Positions 12,401 through 18,600 of a stretch of DNA of 20,884 nucleotides are shown here, piece after piece. Position 1 is the first letter of the stretch. Each line of letters begins with the position of its first letter. The position numbers and the translations under genes are program-made. Source of the stretch: Saccharothrix sp. NRRL B-16348 (lineage in GTDB: Bacteria > Actinomycetota > Actinomycetes > Mycobacteriales > Pseudonocardiaceae); assembly GCF_001280085.1 (NCBI RefSeq), contig NZ_LGED01000006.1, positions 1 through 20,884 on the forward strand, read 5' to 3'. The notes beneath the pieces were generated by a model. That model searched no databases. It saw only the letters and a list, made by a program, of their open reading frames with translations, and was not told the DNA's origin.

Positions 12401-12794
12401 GCCTGCTCCCCCGGTCCTCACGGCTGCTCGCCGCGTCGAAGCCGGTCGGGTCGGACGGTGCCGACAGTTCGCGCGTCTCGTTCGTCCGCACGGCTGTCCG
12501 CGGGAACTCGGGCTGCGGGTAGTCCGCCAACTCGGCGCGTGGCGACGCACGGTTGACCGACTCTCCCATGACGTACTGCGGTTGTCCTTCCGCCGAACCC
12601 CAAGCCTGATCCGGTGCGAGATCACCCGGATTGACATCGTCGGACGCAGTGCCGAACCAGGGCAGGACGTCGACGACGCCAGGAGGAACCGCGCCCAGCA
12701 GGAGCGTCAACACGAGACCGAGCGCCGCGACGATACGAACGGCTTCGGATCTCCACGCACCGACGCGCACATGCCGAATACGACCGTCAGTCAT
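3129..12794 (-). CDS. Secreted Rhs/YD-repeat polymorphic toxin with LamG, HINT and C-terminal toxin domain
   Basis: A giant protein of about 3,221 residues counted from ATG 12794, chosen because GGGGCGGGGAATT precedes it; an in-frame ATG at 12836 would add 14 residues but has no visible ribosome site. Order of parts: basic N-terminus and hydrophobic segment (IVAALGLVLTLLLGAV, about 21-36) for export; a DNRLRE-like domain (about 365-510); a CARDB-like and an Fn3-like beta domain (about 525-745); the Rhs shell with dozens of YD repeats (about 748-2693) ending in the core motif GYQGDWTDPDTGQINMGARW; a LamG domain inside the early repeats (about 968-1205); an Ala/Lys-rich helical stretch (about 2791-2858); a HINT domain (2966-3113); and the toxin (3114-3221). 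Rhs shells encapsulate the toxin, and HINT likely releases it. The following overlapping gene is the presumed immunity. TTA codons occur at + strand 5328-5330 and 10674-10676. Confidence 0.93.
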   Translation of the reverse strand: MTDGRIRHVRVGAWRSEAVRIVAALGLVLTLLLGAVPPGVVDVLPWFGTASDDVNPGDLAPDQAWGSAEGQPQYVMGESVNRASPRAELADYPQPEFPRTAVRTNETRELSAPSDPTGFDAASSREDRGSRQAYSRTYANADGTRTTEFSQAPVNHRRPDGTWHPIDTTLVADGDGWRNSADEVEIRFGATASDTPFVRMRLPDGHELSFGLASAASARAQVEGSRAVYPGVAAHTDLWVDVIPGGVKETLVLDSPDAPHAWTFPLRLTGLTARMADGDVVLVDVSGRERARIPAGFMTDSHPENPSTSHGVRYELVDRGDGQALRMTLDPVWLRDPGRVYPVSVDPSVHGATANAAVVTSGGARTGGPELRVGDGSAMYLKFDGIGSALAGHRVYAAQLYLTSFDAPSCRPEPVTVHPVTAGWSSSGSGHPPTGGVIGGASFAHGYVALGQSHSACPTAADLIELDTAGRDLVQGWARGVANNGLAVKATRSWKKFTGTGTANPPRLFVTHTPYDASYRIVRGVPEPPVHRQQDGKVSIAVTNRGSQTWTPGAYKLAYRAFTSEGRPVDSRESAALPRDVPPGDTVTLDATVFRFANPGDYLLDFSMVHNDIYFTDEQIPPARLSMTMFEIPPIVKAQYPPAGHSAPTLTPQLWADAVDVDAPPGTDVRYEFEVCDSAVDGAPNLAACTLGPRAASRTWTVAKGRLQWSETYHWRAFAIDPSGARSEALPFSALLTAVPQPDVTSHLGGAPYSAGDLDFDPQVGNYTTAAVDAALGVTGPDLNIARTYNSLDPRKTNLFGAGWSTRYDMRVVPDRDGSGNVVVTYPDGQHVRFGRNADGSFDPPPGRFATFYQDVTTARNYVLVDKANTVHTFREFDGRLITIHDNAGRMLELDYGPDGQIKRAISRASANRTLYFTWTGNHVTEVRTDPSVTGGTPIRWIYSYLGDRLTGVCDPKGGCTRYDYDNGSHYRSAVLDSRPDSYWRLGETDREDALSQVAINLGKDNGAHRGTQLGVPGALGGSPDTSTGFNGTGSYVTLPDGAIKKSRDLSVELWFKTTSGGSLIGFQRAPFDRDPVGAVPVLYVDRDGKLRGQFWHGRIAPITSTDTVNDGRWHHVVLAGSLATQTLYLDGAKVGTTDGEIDNSLFNHGQIGAAHAVGPDAWQPHGWWPGEAKKHFTGEIDEVAIYQHPLGEEAARAHFLAREHSDQLTKVTMPGGRVAAHLAYDTTNDRVRSYTDDNGGHWKLGLPQVSGTETQDAQGRTVRNLVRSIQVTDPGDRHHFFDYDPIKGRIIRFVAPLGTGVRLEDRPDPSVVPTTPSTAPPCTGATNPDGTPAYCGGPGASNPSWQGGPVQGVGVRTFAYDKDGFQQTITDENGHRVELRNDERGNVVSRTTCREPGVCDTEHFTYHQPAPGKVNDTDPRIDKQLTSRDGRSTGPTDNRYLTTSEYDTRGELLKQTMPDGTTVTHSYTDGTTTADGGGNEPAGLLKTTRDARGKQTTYRYHANGDLASTTEPGRTDTETDGLITRYRYDLLGRKTAEVEVSDTHPQGLEIKFGYDELNRLVEVTDAPVANVVDGVRHTKFTKISFNVDGQPEKVEVSDLTGGDQTRTTTYSYDDRGRQDSVTDAEGAKTSYTYDVFGNRTQVVDPLGTRIEYAYTARNKIAEIRLRGWHGKPVSGGSDTGEPSDPGTLLVLEANTYDLGSRLVRRVDAMGRKTLYEYTPNGLVFRIQAEIPIPGGAPRKVLLEQNAYDGTGNLIRHTGPNGRITEYTIDTVGRVTDILADPGGLSRRTAYRYDANGNVTQIARTGNGSNTPGVQTSAGTVVDYTYDNVGNQTSETIQYGSTPLTTTRSYDKRGLLTAETDPRGNLAGANPAAFTTEYRYDESERQVAITLPSAQVETGGGIPTTTRPQTLVGFDTFGDQTTVKDENGHITRTIHDKVSRPTRVETPDYTPHGATQPIKGVVTTRYDAAGNVVEATSPRGAVSRFRYDQLGRLLERQDPKADDPNAVGGVWRYTYTHNGERLSMTEPTGARQEATYDELGRQITATRLERKPAAAAYTTRLEYNDAGELVKATSPSGDITRYGYDALGQRTSATDPADVTMQYGYDGLGRQVWQRDALGRTSYLRHDAAGRTTGQFSLDGQNRILRRTNYSHDAAGNVLTATDGLNHTATYTYDAVNRLTSQTEPVSDTESITTSFGYDARGNRTRYTDGRGNTFTTTYTPWSLPESVTEPATTAHPAPADRTWTSVYDTAGNPTRLTAPGGAVRERHYDQLDRLTTETGSGAEAATTERTYSYDETGRLTQTNAPGGHNTYQYNDRSALLSATGPSGDSSYHYDENGRITARTDASGTTGFSYHRGRLATVSDGVTGVQLTHDYNEAGQLRTLKYGTNRIRTFDHDALGRQKSDTVTDATGTPVSSITYDYDNNDRLTRKTTTGLAGAGEHTYTYDHTNRLTTWTTGGQTTGYTWDASGNRTRNDTKIATYDERNRLLSDGDYTYTHTARGTTASRTSSGLEEKFTFDAFDRLIGVGHTNYTYDGLDRPITRGSTSFHYAGFSLDPVADGTTTYGRGAADELLSLSSGGTTRLTLADKHGDIVGGLDPATTGIADSAAFDPFGTITATTGTKRQVGYQGDWTDPDTGQINMGARWYQPNTGTFTSRDTVSATSGASILFNRYTYGAGRPLDLIDTDGHWPSWSDVWNGVKKVASVTVSVVKEVSGYNDVVNFINNPSLGNALWVISNVIPAGKFLKGVKYLAKHGDEAVTAGRKHADDVVSGVRKQADNAASATRRVGDDVLGGTLRNATDFAKTAVRTAVQAVAQTAAKRAAAAAAAAVARRAAMEAVTKRAKAAIAHAAKNNPLPVLQAVLKARVAMKDLVSSAPNLPARQVQALAENVQDVNKVLDIVKSTIVKPGTNVIQVVSEQVVSDFANSQIPGLGDYLDLVSPSRKRGNNSAKRSESEVRADIGGTCSKHSFVAATLVLMADGSTKPISEVEIGDKVKATDPVTGETTDRDVVATIVHTDEDDMTRLIVTANDGTMGTVDATSWHPIWVPSENRFVNIGDLKPGQGLTSVDGTSPVVSVAARHTRLEPVYDLTVEGLHTYYVLAGATPVLVHNCGEEIDFAPGTRLKNEQILTRDQSDEVAAWLGYTVRREKSAGGPKIWHNKKAPAAERYIAQDTAGHGGGLFKAGPTVESLQTTSSKYRSGSYDVVKNPDGTIGLQRIRK
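3456..3899 (-). other. HINT (intein-like) self-cleavage domain of the Rhs toxin
   Basis: Subregion of the Rhs gene. It starts at Cys2966 and contains LVLMADGSTKPISEVEIGDK, the block typical of PT-HINT domains, then WHPIWVPS with a block-B-like His, YDLTVEGLHTYYVLAG, and ends PVLVHNC with Cys3113. The His-Asn-Cys ending is the canonical C-terminal splice/cleavage triad. The N-terminal Cys is spaced further from the LMADG block than usual (Cys-Ser-Lys-His-Ser-Phe before it). The expected effect is autoproteolysis that frees the C-terminal toxin; this is inferred from the family. Confidence 0.85.
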
Positions 12795-13289
12795 AATTCC
12801 CCGCCCCGTGGCAAACCGCAGCCGATCCAGCCTCATGACCAGAACCCGCTATCGAAACTTTCCACACCCGCCTCGATAAAGGCAATGACCGCAATGGGCT
12901 ACAACCCTTCACAGCACACATCAGCCATACGGACGAACGCTCGGCACTACACCCCAACCCAGTCCGCATTTAGCGGCACCCTTTCGGAGGCTGACAGGCT
13001 CCAGCGTGATCCGTTACAGTTTCCGGTCGGCCACATATACCGGGAATAGTGGTGCCGCATGCGAAGTACCGCGTGAGCCTGCCCAAGCAGCGAGCCAACA
13101 CCACTGCGACTCGTCACCGTTGCATCGACATGTTGACGGCCAACGTCAGACGACGCTCTGGATAGATCACCGGGGCGAACGCCTTCCAGCCCCTCGATGC
13201 AGTCGATCCGACGATCAGCCAGCCCCTACGACGTCTTCCACCATCGAGCGACAGTTCGCCCACCAATACTACTGAGGAAGGAACGTGGG
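12795..13289. other. Divergent intergenic region between Rhs toxin and lectin genes
   Basis: About 495 bases with no credible gene, clearly less GC-rich than the flanking genes. It must hold promoters for both divergent genes. I see TTGACG at 13133-13138 as a possible -35 for the rightward lectin, but no convincing -10 at normal spacing (GGATAGAT follows at about 20 bases). For the leftward toxin no clear promoter pair could be picked. A short imperfect palindrome CCGCATTTAGCGG lies near 12964-12976. No tRNA or strong terminator was seen. Confidence 0.5.
13275..13281 (+). promoter_or_regulatory. Ribosome binding site of the lectin gene
   Basis: AGGAAGG lies eight bases before ATG 13290. It decides the start: the open frame extends further upstream to 13197, but the ATG at 13290 is the one followed by a perfect signal peptide. 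Confidence 0.75.
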
Positions 13290-15212
13290 ATGCGTCACGA
13301 CAAACGGTTCTTGGGTACGCTCGCCGCATTGTCCTTGGCCGCCTCAACGGTGGCACCAACCGGTACCGCCAAGGCGGCAGCGACGAGCGCGCTGCAATGT
13401 CGGACAGCGGTGTCGGTGTTCGCCGCATTGCCGGACGGATCGTTGCGACTGTACAACCACGAAGAACCCGAGACGGGCATCGCATCCTGGAGCGGATGGA
13501 GTCACATCGGCAACGGGTGGTATCCGCACACCCTCATCGGACCCAACGGATTACTGTACCAGATCATCGACGGCGACCTGTACCGCTTTCGCTGGACCGG
13601 CAGCGACTGGGAAAGACCAGGCGGCGGCTGGTCGGAGAAGATCGACACCGAGTGGACCGGCTGGGATACGCCCGCCTACCGCAAACGGCTCACGATCGAC
13701 TCGCGCGGCGACTTCTACTCATTACATTCCAACGGGGTCCTGTCATGGCAACGCTACGACGAAACGACGAAGACCTGGACACGCCGCGTACTCGAGCAAG
13801 GAAACCCCGACCGGTACGACCTCATCGTGGCCGCCGGTGACGGAGTCTTCTTCGTACGCGACCCCGGACAGGACAACGGAGCACTCTACAGGCACAAGTA
13901 CCATCCCGAATCACAACGCCTGATCCAGCAGAAGCACTACGCGGGCTACGGCTGGAATATGCACCGCGCGCTCTTTTCCCCTGGCGCCGGGATTATCTAC
14001 GGCCGCGAAGAGAGCTCCGACGACAAACTACGCTGGTACCGCTACGACGAAGTTGACGGGACCTTCCACGGGAGCCAGCAAATCGACTGGGGCTGGCGCG
14101 CGGACTGGCAGGTCGGCGCGATGACCGACGCGTGCACCCTCCTCGGTGCGCCCGCCCCGAGCAGACCTGCCGTCCCGGCCCGCTACGACGCCGCCACCAC
14201 TGCGGTGCCCGGCACCGACGGCCTCATGAACTACTTCTACGTCAACAGCCAAGGCGGACTCGTCCACGCCAAGCAACGCCGGATCGACGACCCGCTGCTG
14301 ATCGACTACCAAAGCTTCCCCGACCATCATCGCTTCACCGGCACGCCCGGCGCCGCGGCCCGAGCCGACGGCAGGCTGGAAGTGCTGGCCAACAGCAGCG
14401 ATGACGCCGACGTACGCGGCAAGCTCCAAGCGGTCAAGAACGGCCCCTGGGAAGCAGGCGTCAAGCAGCACGCCGGCTGGCTGCTCGGCGACCCCGTCAT
14501 GGTCGCCACCGCGAACGGCTCCGCCGTGTTCGGCGTCGACCACGCGGGAGCTCTGTGGCTACGCCCACAGACCCAAGACCTCCTGGGATACCTACCGTGG
14601 CGACAGCTGCACGGCACCGGACTCACCACCGACATCACTGCGACACGCAACGGCTCGGCAGTCGACATCGCGGCCCGCTTCACCGACGGCTCGATGCGCG
14701 TCGCGCGGTTCGCCAACGGCACACTCGGCCCGTGGCGCGCCCTCGGTGACGGCCTGGGCAAACCCACACTCGTGGTCCACCAGGACGGCGGTCTGCAGAT
14801 CTTCACCCGTCGCGCCGACGGCCGCGTCCACACTCAACGCGAGACCACGGGCACATTCCCCGGCGCATGGTCACCAGTCGGCGACCTGATCACGACCGGC
14901 TCCCCCGCCGCCGTCGTCACCGACCGCGGCATGGTGGAACTCGCCGCACGCGGAGCCGACAACCTGGTACACGTCACCGGGCAGTCGACACCCGCGGGAC
15001 CATTCCGCCAGTGGACCGTCCAGGACTTCAACGACGCCGCAACCGACCCCACCGCACTCACCCGCACCGACGGCACCTGGATGATCACCTGGCGAGACGC
15101 CCAGAACATCATCTACACCTACAACGGCTCCTACGGGACCGCATCAACCTCCGACACACAAGCCAACAACGCCCTCAAGCCGGAATACCAGGGCGGCCCG
15201 ATGCGCTCCTGA
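13290..15212 (+). CDS. Secreted tachylectin-like beta-propeller protein
   Basis: A 640-residue exported protein. The signal peptide is clear: MRHDKR, hydrophobic FLGTLAALSLAASTVAP, then a likely cleavage after AKA (about residue 28). Residues about 38-280 resemble tachylectin-2-type propellers, with blades such as VFAALPDGSLRLYNHEEP, GSDWERPGGGW and NGVLSWQRYDETTKTW. Residues about 300-620 form a second propeller of PLL/sialidase-like repeats (ANGSAVFGVDHAGALWLRP, PTLVVHQDGGLQIFTRRADG). Only two cysteines are present in the mature protein, Cys37 and Cys282, which bracket the first propeller and could form a disulfide that closes it. These families bind carbohydrates such as N-acetylglucosamine, so cell-surface or glycan binding is likely; no catalytic residues are seen. 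It is divergent from the Rhs gene. Two TTA codons are present (13551-13553, 13722-13724), compatible with developmental control. Confidence 0.85.
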   Translation: MRHDKRFLGTLAALSLAASTVAPTGTAKAAATSALQCRTAVSVFAALPDGSLRLYNHEEPETGIASWSGWSHIGNGWYPHTLIGPNGLLYQIIDGDLYRFRWTGSDWERPGGGWSEKIDTEWTGWDTPAYRKRLTIDSRGDFYSLHSNGVLSWQRYDETTKTWTRRVLEQGNPDRYDLIVAAGDGVFFVRDPGQDNGALYRHKYHPESQRLIQQKHYAGYGWNMHRALFSPGAGIIYGREESSDDKLRWYRYDEVDGTFHGSQQIDWGWRADWQVGAMTDACTLLGAPAPSRPAVPARYDAATTAVPGTDGLMNYFYVNSQGGLVHAKQRRIDDPLLIDYQSFPDHHRFTGTPGAAARADGRLEVLANSSDDADVRGKLQAVKNGPWEAGVKQHAGWLLGDPVMVATANGSAVFGVDHAGALWLRPQTQDLLGYLPWRQLHGTGLTTDITATRNGSAVDIAARFTDGSMRVARFANGTLGPWRALGDGLGKPTLVVHQDGGLQIFTRRADGRVHTQRETTGTFPGAWSPVGDLITTGSPAAVVTDRGMVELAARGADNLVHVTGQSTPAGPFRQWTVQDFNDAATDPTALTRTDGTWMITWRDAQNIIYTYNGSYGTASTSDTQANNALKPEYQGGPMRS

Positions 15213-15220
15213 CCCCTGCG

Positions 15221-15248
15221 TGGACAACGGCTGTAAACGGCATTGAAT
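15221..15248 (+). promoter_or_regulatory. Candidate sigma70-type promoter of the small protein-STAND operon
   Basis: TGGACA (15221-15226) and TTGAAT (15243-15248) are 16 bases apart, between the lectin stop and ATG 15280. The -35 matches TTGACA in five of six positions, the -10 is weaker. Transcription would start about 25 bases before the ATG. No terminator is visible after the lectin gene, so read-through is also possible. Confidence 0.35.
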
Positions 15249-15279
15249 CAATAAGAAGGACAAACCCCACCGAGCAAAG

Positions 15280-15639
15280 ATGAACCCATCGGAGTTACAG
15301 AAGTTGCGGCGACGTACTCGGCCGGATGATGCTGATGCCGTGGCCAGGATTGATACGCAGATCGCCGACACCCGCGCGCATGCGATCGCAGCGCGTCTGG
15401 CGCAGGACGACAAGCCGGAGCGCGAATTGGTGATCGACTGGCAGAACCGGTTAAGCCAGTTGCTGGCTGCTGAGCCCTCCTTGGGGACCGAACTGCGCAG
15501 GCTGTTGGGCGACACTCTGACACCCGCGTTGGACGCCAGCGCGCCGGGGCTTATGACGGTCACCATGTGGGCGACAGCCCAGGACAACTCCAGGATCTAC
15601 CAGGCGGGCGGTGACCAGTACATCGATGAAGCCCGGTGA
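15280..15639 (+). CDS. Small protein with C-terminal amyloid-like QxGGDQ motif
   Basis: A 119-residue protein with no signal or membrane segment. Residues 1 to about 90 look helical and charged (DAVARIDTQIADTRAHAIAA, RLSQLLAAEPSLGTELRRLL) and belong to no family I recognise. The C-terminus (residues 94-117) carries VTMWATAQDN, then SRIYQAGGDQYI. Nearly the same pattern occurs at the N-terminus of the next gene's NTPase: nine of 24 aligned positions are identical. Such shared short motifs define bacterial amyloid-signalling pairs, in which a STAND sensor templates assembly of a partner or effector. The gene overlaps the NTPase gene by 29 bases, so the two are co-translated. The ribosome site is weak (GAG nine bases before ATG; AAGAAGGA is about 20 bases away). 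Two TTA codons (15295-15297, 15451-15453) are notable in so short a gene. Whether it is effector or adaptor is unknown. Confidence 0.82.
   Translation: MNPSELQKLRRRTRPDDADAVARIDTQIADTRAHAIAARLAQDDKPERELVIDWQNRLSQLLAAEPSLGTELRRLLGDTLTPALDASAPGLMTVTMWATAQDNSRIYQAGGDQYIDEAR
15559..15630 (+). other. Amyloid-like motif, C-terminus of the small protein
   Basis: Codes for residues 94-117. Key positions: Val94, Ala98-Thr99-Ala100, Ile106-Tyr107, Gln108, Gly110-Gly111-Asp112-Gln113. Beta-prone residues followed by Q-x-G-G-D-Q resemble the RHIM/PP-type and BASS motifs of NLR-associated amyloid signalling. The assignment is by pattern and by its match to the partner motif at 15671-15742. Confidence 0.6.
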
Positions 15640-18600
15640 CGAGACCACAAAGCAGGCCGGGCGGAAGTCCGTCCACCTGCAGGCGACCGCCTCGGAACAC
15701 GCGCAAGTCGTCCAAGTCGGTGGCGACCAGCACAACTATTACGGCTCGGGTGTGCGCGGCGCTCGGCGCGCCGATTCGGGCTCGACGGACGGGGAGTGCC
15801 CGTACCCAGGGCTGTCTGCGTTCGGCCCTGAGCATGCGCGGTGGTTCTTCGGCCGTGACGCGCTCATCGCAGAGCTGGTGGAATCGCTGGACCACCGACA
15901 GCGCTCCGGCGGCATCCAGATGGTCGTGGCGCCGTCCGGCGCGGGCAAGTCCTCGCTGCTGCGCGCCGGCCTGCTGCCCCGGTTGGAGAAGTCGGCGCTG
16001 CCTGGATCTAGCGCGTGGCCCCGACTGCTGTTCACCCCTACCTCCGACCCCCTGACCGCGCTCGCGGAACAGGTCGTCCCGCTGGTCGGTGATCATCCCG
16101 GTGTCACAGCCGCGGAGTTGGCCGCAGACCCGGCGCGGTGTGTCGATGCGGTCACGAGGGCCAGCGGCGACGGACATGTCCTCGTGGTGGTGGACCAGTT
16201 CGAGGAGCTTTTCACGCTCTGCCCCGACGAGAACCGGCGGCGTACCTTTACCGAGGTGCTCGACCGGCTCGCCCGGGGAACTCCCTCGGCGCTGGTCGTC
16301 TTGGGTGTGCGGGCGGATTTCTACGCCGCGTGCGCCAACGACCATGTGCTGCGGGGCGCGCTGCGGGACAGCCCACTGGTCATCGGCCCGCTGTCCGAGG
16401 ATGAGTTGCGCGAAGCCGTTCTCTATCCAGCCCAGGATGTCGGGTTGACCGTGGAACCCGGCTTGGCCGAGCTGCTGTTGCACGACCTCGGCGCCAGCGG
16501 CAGCGCGGCTGGCTACGACGTGGGCAGGCTCCCGCTGCTGGCCCATGCCCTACGCACCACGTGGCAACAGCGTGAAGGCAAGGCGCTGACCGTTGGGGGT
16601 TACCGAGCGACGGGCGGCATCGAGGGTGCCGTCGCCCGCAGCGCCGACCGGGTCTACACGAGCCTGGACACGACCGGGCGGCACCTGTGCCGGCTGATGT
16701 TCCCGCGACTGGTCCGGATCGGGGAGGGCACCGAGGACACGCGGCGTCGATTGGCCCGCGCGGAATTGCTTGAGGCCGGAGGCGGGCCGGGCGAGGCGTC
16801 GGCGGTCCTGGCCGCCTTCACCGCTGCGCGGCTGCTCGTCCAACGCGAAGACACCGTCGAAATTACGCACGAGGCGTTGGTCCGAGCATGGCCGGCGCTG
16901 CGGCGGTGGATCGAGGAGGACCGGGCGGGACTGCTGGTGCACCAGCGACTCGGTGAGGCCGCCGCCACGTGGGAACGCGAGAACCGTGATCCCGGCGCGC
17001 TGTACCGGGGCAAGTTACTGGCCGACGCGAACGTGGTGGCCGACGACCCGACCCGCCCGCTCACCGCACTCGAACGCGAGTTCGTCGCCGTGAGTGGCCG
17101 GGCCCAACAGCGGAACATGCGCCGGCTGCGCAGCCTCGTGATCGTTCTTTCGATTGCGATCCTGACTGCATTGGGCAGTGGGGTCGGTGCATATCTCGCC
17201 GCCAGCACGGCGTTTAAGTTGCGTGATCTCGACAACGTGCGAGGCGCAATCCGACATGCTACGGACGCCATGCCGGGCAACTCGGCGTTGGCCAGCCACC
17301 TCAGTGTGGCAGCGTTCCGAATACATCCGAATTCCGAAACTCTCAGCGGCCTGCTAAGCAATGCCGCCGCACCCGTCTCAACCCGCGTTGATCACACCGA
17401 TGACGTCAAGGGCACATCCATCGGACACGAAGGACAGACTCTGGCGGTCATCGGAACCGACGGTGTCGTGACGCTCTGGGACATATCCGACCCGAACCGG
17501 CCTCGTGATCCTGTCAGATTGACCGATCACGACAGTGCCGCATGGTCAGTGTCGTTCAACCGCACTCTCATGGCGACCGGCAGTTTGGACGGGACCGTGG
17601 CACTGTGGTCCGCCGCCAACCGGAAGGCTGTCACTCTGGCGCACGTGATCCGCCACCACTCGCGTGAAATCAAGTCCGTAGCCCTGAGCATGGATGGTCG
17701 TTTCCTCGCCGTCGGGAGTCGAGATCACACCACGACGCTATGGGATGTAAGAAACCCGCAGAACCCCATATTGCTTCATTCGATAAGGCAGTCGTCGGAC
17801 GGCGCCAACGTGGCGTTCAGTCACGACTCGAAACTGGTCGTCACCGCCGGCCTGGATGGAACGGCGACTTTGTGGGAAACAATCCCGGGCGACAAGCCCG
17901 TCAAGCGCGGTGTCGTCACAATGGGCGATAGGCCGATCACCTCGGTGACGTTCAGTCCTCACCGTCGAACATTGGCTGTCGGCACAAAGTCCGAGTTCAT
18001 CCTCTGGACGGTGGACGAGCCTGCCGCGCCCGTACCGATCGGCTCGGGGAGCGACGGAACCCAAGAGGTGTCCTCGATCGCCTTCAGTTCGGACAGAATC
18101 CATCTGGCCACCTCGAACAACGATTCGTCAATTCGTTTGTGGGACATCACCGATCCGGCTTCACCAAATCTCGTCTCGCTACAGAAAGCCCACAGTGCGC
18201 CGGTGAATTCAGTGGCCATCTCTGCAGACACGACCCTGATAGCGGGCGCCGACGACGAAACCATTACGCTGTGGGATCTGACGACCGTCGGACCCTCCCA
18301 CAGCGGATGGGGCCTCTTTCTGCGACCCAGTCACAACGGCACCCTCCTCGCGGTCGGAGGTTCGGACGGCATACTGAAGCTCTGGGATTCGACGAACCCA
18401 AGACGGTTGAAACCCTTGAGTACAGTGAAAGCCTCCGACGAAATGATAGGGGCAATAGCGTTCAGCCAGGACGACCTGACGATGGTCACGTCCGGACATG
18501 GCGGCCTACTCAAATTATGGAATATTGTCGACCCGAAAGCCCCGGTACTGCTCGATACAGCATTGGCCACAAGCGACCGAGAAGTCGGATCGATATCGTT

